DNA of 64,000 nt, from contig BJKQ01000002.1 of the NCBI GenBank assembly GCA_006538405.1, positions 1,550,001 to 1,614,000 on the forward strand. The letters run 5' to 3'. The DNA comes from Hansfordia pulvinata (taxonomy: Eukaryota > Ascomycota > Sordariomycetes > Xylariales). The number at the start of each line of letters is the position of its first letter. Position 1 is the first letter of the stretch. The notes beneath the pieces were generated by a model. The model had not been told where the DNA came from. It saw only the letters and a list, made by a program, of their open reading frames with translations, and did not search any database. Both the position numbers and the translations under genes were made by a program. Below, in pieces: positions 57,222 through 64,000 of this stretch.

Positions 57222-59047
57222 TGCAGCACCAATGGCTTTGGCATGTTTTCCACCCTCTGGCGCTCTGTGCCACTTCAATGTATCATATCCCATGATTCTC
57301 CTTTGGCGTCTTAGTTGATTCTCATACCCCTTTGAGTTTATGGATGAACCGATTACAAGTTATCCTTTTCTTATCCAGGTCCTTGTGAAAACCATACGAA
57401 AAAGTGATGAGGTCCCTGTTGTGTGCTAGGTCTGTCGAGCATTGCGGGCGGCGTTTCTTTGAATTGCATCGGCGGCGTTTGCATTTTCGGAAGCGCTTGG
57501 TATTCGAGGCCGGTTCGATTCCAAGTTCCTCTAGGCTAGATCACATCATTGTTGTTGTTGTTATTGTGGACGGCCAGTCGATCTGGACCTAAATGATGAC
57601 CGCAGCCCAGGTTCTTCAAAGCAATATGAGTCAGGTGACCTGGTAAAGCTCAGACGGCCATGTTTTCACTGCCCCGGTGACGATTGACCGTAGTGTTCGT
57701 AGAAGCTGTCACTTGCGCTAGCTATGATTTGATTTAGTGGCAGGTCGACTGCGCACACCTCGTTGGAGTGGGCGACTTTGTGGCGACACTCAATGTCTGT
57801 CATCGCATCCAGAGCGAATTTTTCATCGCCGGCGGAATCAACGATGTCTTTCGAGGACCGTCCCTCCTCGCACTTCTTCCCAATCAAGTTGTCTTGGTTC
57901 TCTTAATAGGATGAGCTTTTGGGCTTCACCTCTCGCCGTCTCATCGTCTTTGGTGTCCTGCCTTTACCCGTTTATTCCATCTTTTGAAGTGTCCTGTCCC
58001 CTGCCACTGAAGATCTTGTGAGCTCACGTCTTTCGAGCTGCAATATAAACGCTGTGTACCTTGTACCAACACTGACTAGGTACCTGGTTAGTATGTTGAA
58101 GAGATCTATTATAACGTCACCACACGATATCTCACTTCCATGGGGTCATTTGAAGAACACATTGTGGGTAGGAACTGTTTCGCGTGGACAAGTGGCGGGG
58201 CGACGTTTCCGTGACAAATTGACGTTGCGAAAGCACCGACTCCGAGGCCAACTTTTTCGCGGGATTGTTGATGATGGCAGTCACAGTGTCCCCTATCTTG
58301 GGGGATATTGGGGGGCTTTAGAGGAGTGCGGCATTGCTGCCTGTGGTCACCATTTCTATGAGGGGCGTTTGACGTCTCATGATGTATTTCCTGCGTGAAC
58401 GCAGGCTTGCTCAATTCTGCCTGGAAGTCGACAGAGCTTGGGAGTATGTGCCTCGATCTCCAATCTCATCTCAATGTCTCTGTCTGACTTTATCCCGTGT
58501 GGCCTCCAGATACGCAAGGTCACCGGGTCACAGGTCGCTCAGGCCCTTCGGCTTTCCTATCGGGTCCCGCCAGTCGATCGAGGCAGGGAGCGGCACCAAT
58601 CTTGGTGCTGGGTCAGGCAGAATTGGCCTTCAGGGCCGGGAAGGGGGGCATGCGATATCTCCACGCCATCGGAGAGATTCTGTCTGAGTGAGCGTCAAAA
58701 TCCTCTGTTCTCATGACCAAGTCCCCGTATCGCATAAATGCATTGCACGTAAGGCGGGATGGCCACAAGCGGGGACTTGAAACGGGTCAACTTCGGCACA
58801 AAGGCGTGGCGGGGCCCTGACATCACCGGCAGGCGGCGCAGAGGAAGGATTTCTCGAGTGCAAGAATTGCCCCACGTACTCGTACGGTACGGTTCGGTAC
58901 GGTACGGTGGTGACTTTGCTTGAGAACCACGGCGCGCAACCTCGAATTCAACACCACCATTGCTGCCACCACCACCACCACCACTCTTCCGACGTCCAAC
59001 GCCGCACCACATATCATCGCGAGGGTCAGCCAACGCCAGCCGCAACC
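57222..59047. other. Intergenic and RBG1 promoter
   Basis: 3' flank of the Hos4-like gene and promoter of RBG1. GGTACGGTTCGGTACGG-type repeats at about 58884-58908 and a CCA repeat near 58965-58985. A B-box-like GGTTCGATTCC at 57512-57522 has no matching tRNA fold. No gene seen. Confidence 0.55.
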
Positions 59048-60919
59048 ATGTCGACCACGGTGGAAAAGGTGAGTGACCCTCTCTCTGGCCCCGCGCTACT
59101 GCCTGTACGGCGACTTGGAACGCCCTGCTGACCCGTTCAACCCTCTCCAGATCAAAGAGATCGAGGCCGAAGTAAGTGAGATCGGCGCGACTCACCCGCC
59201 GCCGCAATATATCCAACCACATCCTCCTTTCCCGGGTGAAGGCGGGGAAGGAGGGGAAGGAAGGGGGGGGGGGGGGGAGAAGCCTCACTTGCTAATCAAA
59301 GCTGCAAACAGATGGCCAAGACTCAGAAGAACAAGGCGACGTCGTTCCACTTGGGGCAGCTCAAGGCCAAGCTGGCCAAGCTCAAGCGCGAGCTTCTGAC
59401 GCCGTCGTCGAGCGGCGGCGGCGGCGGCGGCGCGGGCTTCGACGTGGCCCGGACAGGGGTTGCCAGTGTTGGCTTCATCGGCTTCCCCTCGGTCGGCAAG
59501 AGTACGCTGATGAGCAGGCTCACCGGCCAGCACTCCGAGGCTGCCGCCTACGAGTTCACAACCCTGACTTCGGTGCCCGGTCAGGTCGTCTACAACGGTT
59601 GGTAGAAGAACCCTTGTCCATGCCCGCTGCCCGTTGCCCGTTGCCCGCTTTCCCTTTACCCTCCTCCCCCTCTTCCCTGGCCTGGACTCCCGCGCCGCCA
59701 CCACCGGCCCCAGCCAGCGCATTCCTGGCGCCAACCAACCGACCAACCAACCAACAACGCCCTCGACGACCCTGATTTCTTCCCCTTTTGCGGTATGGAC
59801 GCTGACCCGCCGAGCGCTCCAGGTGCCCCCTTGCAGATGATCGACCTGCCTGGTATTATTGAAGGAGCCAAGGACGGACGAGGTCGAGGTCGCCAGGTCA
59901 TTGCGGTCGCCAAGACGTGCCATCTCATCTTCATTGTGCTGGACGTCAACAAGCCTCTGACGGACAAGCGGGTGATTGAGAGCGAGCTGGAGGGGTTCGG
60001 GATCCGGATGAACAAGTCGCCGCCGAACATCACGTTCAAGAAGAAGGAGAAGGGCGGGCTGAACATCACCAACACGGTGCCGCTGACGCACATCGACCAC
60101 GACGAGATCCGGGCGGTCATGCACGAGTACAGGATCAACTCGGCCGACATTTCGATCCGCTGCGACGCCACGGTGGACGACCTGATTGACATTCTGGAGA
60201 TGAAGAGCCGCAGCTACATCCCCGTGGTGTACGTGCTCAACAAGATTGATGCCATCAGCATCGAGGAACTCGACCTCCTCTACCGCATTCCCAATGCGGT
60301 CCCGATCAGCTCGGAGCAGGGATGGAATGTGGATGAGTTAATGGAGGTGATGTAAGTTTTCTCCCCTTTCCCTCGGCCCTGGTCTTCCCTTGCTGTTTAT
60401 CCCGAAATGGGGGCGGATACCAAGGGGAAAGAAATCCCGCGTCGCGCGGTGCGATCGGCTGACAACGTTACGAAACCAGGTGGGATAAACTCCAGCTCCG
60501 GCGGGTGTACACCAAGCCCAAGGGCAAGATGCCGGACTACTCGGCGCCTGTGGTGCTGCGTTCGTCGAGATCCACGGTCGAGGACTTTGTGAGCCTACCT
60601 GCCCCATTGCGACAACCCGCGTTCTCCCTGGCCGGCGGGGGAGGAGCAAGCAACCCTGCTGACCGACTACCCCTAGTGTAACCAAATCCACCGCAGCATC
60701 ACGGAGCAGTTCAAGACGGCGATTGTCTATGGCAGATCGGTCAAGCACCAGCCTCAGCGGGTGGGTCTGTCCCACGAATTAGCTGACGAAGATATCGGTA
60801 AGTCGCGCTCCTCGTGCCCTCCCCTGATGCCTTTGCCCCGCGTCCGTGGCGGAAGGGCGGCTGGACGGGCCTGGCCTCTGCTAACATGGGCCTCCCCAGT
60901 CACCATTGTCAAGAGATAG
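59048..60919 (+). CDS. RBG1: DRG-family GTPase Rbg1/DRG1
   Basis: Seven coding exons: 59048-59068, 59151-59171, 59312-59597, 59823-60351, 60480-60588, 60677-60797, 60900-60919; all junctions keep phase, giving 368 residues, the family's usual length (367-369). The N-terminus spans [20 protein letters not shown] and [17 protein letters not shown]. GTPase motifs: GFPSVGKST (G1), TTLTSVPG (G2), [18 protein letters not shown] (G3), NKID (G4). An S5D2L-type insertion lies within the G domain, and a TGS domain at the C-terminus contains [18 protein letters not shown]1 partners with Dfrp1/Tma46 on translating ribosomes. The first two coding exons are 21 nt each, and intron 2 contains a G15 run. The last exon codes only for the ending VTIVKR after a split codon. 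Confidence 0.96.
59263..59277. repeat. G15 run in RBG1 intron 2
   Basis: 15 consecutive G residues 35 bp before the intron 2 acceptor. G runs near 3' splice sites can influence splicing. The exact length may be under-called. Confidence 0.85.
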
Positions 60920-61820
60920 ACACGGGCCAGGGTCGGAGTCGACAAACGTTGGGCGTACAAGACTCGATGTCTGTGGCATCCGGTGGGACCGGGGAAGAAA
61001 TGCGAACACCATGGCTATTGTTACCCCTTCCTTGTCTGTCATCCCCTCCCACCCTTGCAAGCGCTCGGACACGGTTTGCCAGGGCTTGGAGCAAAACACG
61101 AAGAAGCTGAAGACGGCGCGGATCCATTTGCGACGTCAAGCGCGTGCTGGCCGGGAAGACCTCGTGGCGGCCGTCGTGTCTGCATGGGCTCCTGGGGGGT
61201 GAGGAGGAAGAGAAGTGCTGCCCTCCAGGGACGCACGGGGCAGGTTGGGCTACGGGCGCGGGGGCCGGCTACGAGACGAGCAGGGGCAGGATCTCGCAAC
61301 GTGCCGATCGATGGTTCGATTCGAACACCTTGTCAGAGCCGAGACCAGCAGGGAGAGGAGAGAAAGATGGCGGACCGGGCGGGCGCATACGAGGGCGCGG
61401 CTCGAGATATGCGCGGGCGACCAACATGAATCCCGCATCCGGAATGGACAGACGCCAAGCGTCACGATTGCGCAAAGGATGTGGAAAAGTCCGGGCCACA
61501 ATCAGAGCGAGGCAGAAGTGGCAGGGGGCGGGTGTGGCCCTTTTTTTCCCTTCCCCCCACAGGTGCAGTCCTGGCGCCCGGGGTAAAGTTCACGTCGGGG
61601 TTCAGGGACAGGGCCGGGAGGCGACAGGTTGGCGGGCCCATTGTGTGTGTGTGTGTGTTGTGTGCGTGTTCATCCAGGGACCAGCAGGGAATTGGCATTA
61701 GAATCCATAACAACGCTCGATAATACCCGCTACGCGCGCAGTCGCGCGAGCCCTCGGGCGGGTCCAGATCATCGCCACGCATGTCACGGATCGGGAAACG
61801 CTGGACGGGAAAGAGTCGTA

Positions 61821-61853
61821 CAGTCAGTCAGTCAGTCAGTCAGTCAGTCAGTC
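61821..61853. repeat. (CAGT)8 tandem repeat
   Basis: Eight CAGT tetramers in a row, followed by a degenerate CATTCAGT. In non-coding DNA. Confidence 0.9.
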
Positions 61854-63120
61854 ATTCAGTCCGCCAGTCACTCGCTCGCTCATCCCGTCAGGACGAACCC
61901 CACCGTCGTCGACAGCGGTCTTCCTGGCAGCCTCTCTTCTGTGCCGCCCTCCTCCTCTTCCGCGGCGGCGGCCGGGGCCGATCCGGCCGGGCAGGCAGCG
62001 AGCGGGCTGCACTATTTCCCCCCTACAAGCCCGGTCCCTGTTCGTTCGCGTGGGGGGATAAAAGGATTGGAAGCGGTTGGATGCCGGACAGGCTTGGGCG
62101 TCGCGGTAGGTACGGCTGCGCTTATTGGTAGGATGATTATTTTCATTTTCATCCATGATCATTGACCGATCAACCAACCAACCCTACTTACTTACTTACG
62201 GGAGTACGGATACAACTCGTACACGTTATGAACCCTGCCTGACCTGAATTGATGGATTCCGGCGAGATTGCCGACTCCTCGCACGAAGCAGTGAGTTCGT
62301 TGCTCAGTCGTACTCATACTCACTGGAGCACCGTCATTGTATCGATACCAAGGGAGAGAGAGAAAAGAGAGAGAGATCTGCTCTTGTCTTGTGCCCCCCC
62401 ATTCCCCCACTCAACGCAGCGCAGCGGAAATCGGCGCGCGCAGGGCGGCAGTGGTGGCAGTGGCGGCAGCGGCGAAAGCAAAAAAAGCAAGGGACCGGGC
62501 GGGCTTGTGCGGCCCTGTCAGTCTACTACGAGCACGGATACTACGGATACGGGCCGGTGTGTGTGTGGGTGGGTGACCTTGTCCTTTCTCTCTCTCTCTC
62601 TCCCCTCCTCCACCCGCGTCCCGGGGTGGTTCTCGTTCCTCCAGGGCCATCTCTCGTAACTCGAGGCGCCCCATGGCGGCCAAGGCGTGCATGCGAAGCA
62701 GGGCAAGACAACGCAAGGCAGGCTGAGGTTGAAGAAGAGCAAGGCGGCGAGCGGCTGGGTGCTTGCTTGCATGTGTCGGGATCCGCGGAGCAGATACGAG
62801 TAGACAAGAGAAAGAGGAGAGAAGAGAGAGGCGGGGAAAAGCTTGGGAACCAACTTGGAACAATCCCATCTCGTACGGGGACTTCAGTCAGGAAAAGGCC
62901 TTGCTCGGCTTGGCCCGGGCCCGGGGCCTGGGCTTGGGCTTGGGCTCGGGCTCGGGCTCGTGATTCACTGACTTGTTCACCAGCCCTGCACGGCCCGGGT
63001 CCGCGGGGTTGGAGAGACAGAGGAGAGAGACGAAGAGGTAGAGAGAGGGAGAGAGAGAGAGATGGTGAGAAGCCTCCTGTCTTGCCCGCCCGCATCTCTC
63101 CTTGTCTCTGCCTATTCGCC

Positions 63121-63180
63121 TCTGCATGTCTCTGCACGTCTCTGCATGTCTCTGCACGTCTCTGCATGTCTCTGCATGTC
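63121..63180. repeat. Tandem array of 6 x 10 bp (TCTGCAYGTC)
   Basis: Six perfect 10-bp units in which position 7 reads T, C, T, C, T, T in order. A degenerate unit precedes it, and CTCTCACACACA follows. Same 10-bp period as the array at 20531-20640, but unrelated sequence. Confidence 0.93.
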
Positions 63181-63787
63181 TCTCACACACACACTCTCTC
63201 TCTATATATGTATATATATATATTTCTGTCCTATAGCCTGCCGAACCACGCGGGGCTGCCCGCCCGCCTCCGGTTCGGGCTCGACTCTCGACCCGATCCG
63301 GGCTGTGCAGTGCAGAAAGTCACGCACGAGACGGGACGGAGGAGAGGGAAAGCGGAAGAGAGAGAGAGAGAGAGAGGGGGGGGGAGAGAGGATGAGCGGA
63401 GGAGAAGGGAGGATGAGCGGAGGATACGGGAGGAGACGGGGCGGAAAGGAGGGGAGAAGGTCTTCATACAATGACCGCCGCCCCCTCTTCGCTCTCTTTC
63501 ATATAGACAGCGACACGATTTCCTCCCTGCAAGGACCCAAACACTCATCATTCATCATCGCTTCACAGTAGCACAGGCAGGACAGGACGCGACATCTCTC
63601 GGTCGCTCGCCCGCCTCCGCCCATTCCGCCTTTCCGCCGTCTCCGCCTCCCCACCTCTTCTCCTACTTCTTCTTCCCCCAATCGCACGCCAGACAAGGAA
63701 AGAAGGGGGAAAAAAAAGAAGAAGGAGAAGAAGAGGAGGAGGAGGAGGAGGAAGAAGAAGAAGATGGGCGCTTAAACTGGCCCCATT

Positions 63788-63809
63788 CCCCCCCCCCCCC
63801 CCCCCCCCC
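63788..63809. repeat. C22 homopolymer
   Basis: 22 consecutive C residues on the + strand beside a GAA/GGA-rich purine tract. Confidence 0.9.
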
Positions 63810-64000
63810 ACCCCTTCGTCGCCATGGCCAAGCGGCGAAGCGGAATGGGCACGTGAAGGGGGGCAAAAGACGGGAATGGTCGGGACCCAGCGGAAAAGGT
63901 GAGGGACACATTTTTCTCTCTCTTCCTCCCTAGCACCGAGCGCGAACACTCCCCCCGCGCGCGCGCGCAGGAGCAGGGCCACTCGTGTTGACAACAATGG

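Larger units (their letters stand above)
60920..64000. other. Low-complexity promoter-like DNA, no gene recognised
   Basis: Contains a CAGT tandem (61821-61853), GGGCTC repeats (about 62935-62960), GA/CT tracts, a 10-bp TCTGCAYGTC array (63121-63180), a TA tract (about 63200-63222), a GAA/GGA tract (63715-63765) and C22 (63788-63809). Arg/Ser/Pro-rich frames overlap these repeats and are not credible genes. It probably includes the promoter of a gene beyond 64000. Confidence 0.55.

Noticed and set aside
57481..57545. B-box-like GGTTCGATTCC, possible tRNA
   Set aside because: Flanking sequence does not form an acceptor stem or D-arm, and no A box lies at the right distance.
61300..64000. Several 100-360 codon frames rich in Arg, Ser, Cys or Leu
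   Set aside because: All overlap simple repeats (CAGT, GA/CT, CA, TA tracts). No introns, motifs or plausible starts.

Overview
The window is nuclear DNA of a filamentous ascomycete (Pezizomycotina, most likely a Sordariomycete). The evidence is short 44-183 bp GT-AG introns with CTRAC-type branch points, GC-rich coding DNA, CT-rich leaders, and a fungal gene set that includes the chitin synthase chaperone Chs7, a DUF4604 protein, polyprenol reductase Dfg10, the DRG-family GTPase Rbg1, Kri1 and a Hos4-like ankyrin protein. I cannot name the species from sequence alone. I see no bacterial or viral operon, no CRISPR array and no intact transposon.

Layout. 0-5.5 kb: no gene, low-complexity tracts. 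5.55-6.0 kb (-): small poly-Gln/Gly-rich protein. 8.7-10.5 kb (-): C2H2 zinc-finger protein with one frame break. 14.6-15.7 kb (+): CHS7. 16.2-16.8 kb (-): DUF4604 protein. 18.8-19.5 kb (+): secreted lysozyme/SLT-like protein. 21.6-22.8 kb (+): secreted beta-rich protein of unknown function. 23.7-26.9 kb (-): RING protein with an RD/RE-rich tail and one frame break. 28.5-29.3 kb (-) and 30.4-32.4 kb (+): a divergent pair, Rab5-type GTPase and KRI1 (two frame breaks). 34.0-37.6 kb: a small Cys-rich secreted protein, a second predicted secreted protein and a type I membrane protein. 39.4-41.5 kb: AT-rich island with an intron-bearing tRNA-Thr(UGU) and decayed ORFs. 41.5-42.5 kb (-): RING-H2 protein with a stop codon at a splice site. 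43.7-45.6 kb: polyprenol reductase and an ALKBH6-like dioxygenase, convergent with 19 bases between stop codons. 45.6-52.1 kb: gene-poor, rich in a short palindromic motif. 52.2-57.2 kb (+): Hos4-like ankyrin protein with one frame break. 59.0-60.9 kb (+): RBG1/DRG1, seven coding exons. 60.9-64 kb: low-complexity promoter-like DNA, no gene seen.

The genes form no single pathway. Housekeeping functions (ribosome biogenesis, Rab5 trafficking, N-glycosylation precursor synthesis, chitin synthase export, chromatin) are interleaved with five predicted secreted or surface proteins. Three of those five sit together just before the AT-rich island.

The most consequential observation for a user is that four otherwise well-formed genes are broken at five places. 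Each break is cured by one extra G/C base in a short G/C run. Two breaks lie in KRI1, which is essential in yeast. This pattern points to systematic one-base deletions in the assembly rather than pseudogenes. The most interesting biology is start-stop mini-uORFs ahead of CHS7 and the Hos4-like gene, a stop-free 57-bp intron, a 21-nt microexon, two tandem arrays with a 10-bp period, a dispersed 14-bp palindrome, and a stop codon placed on a splice donor. I found no convincing undescribed multi-gene system.
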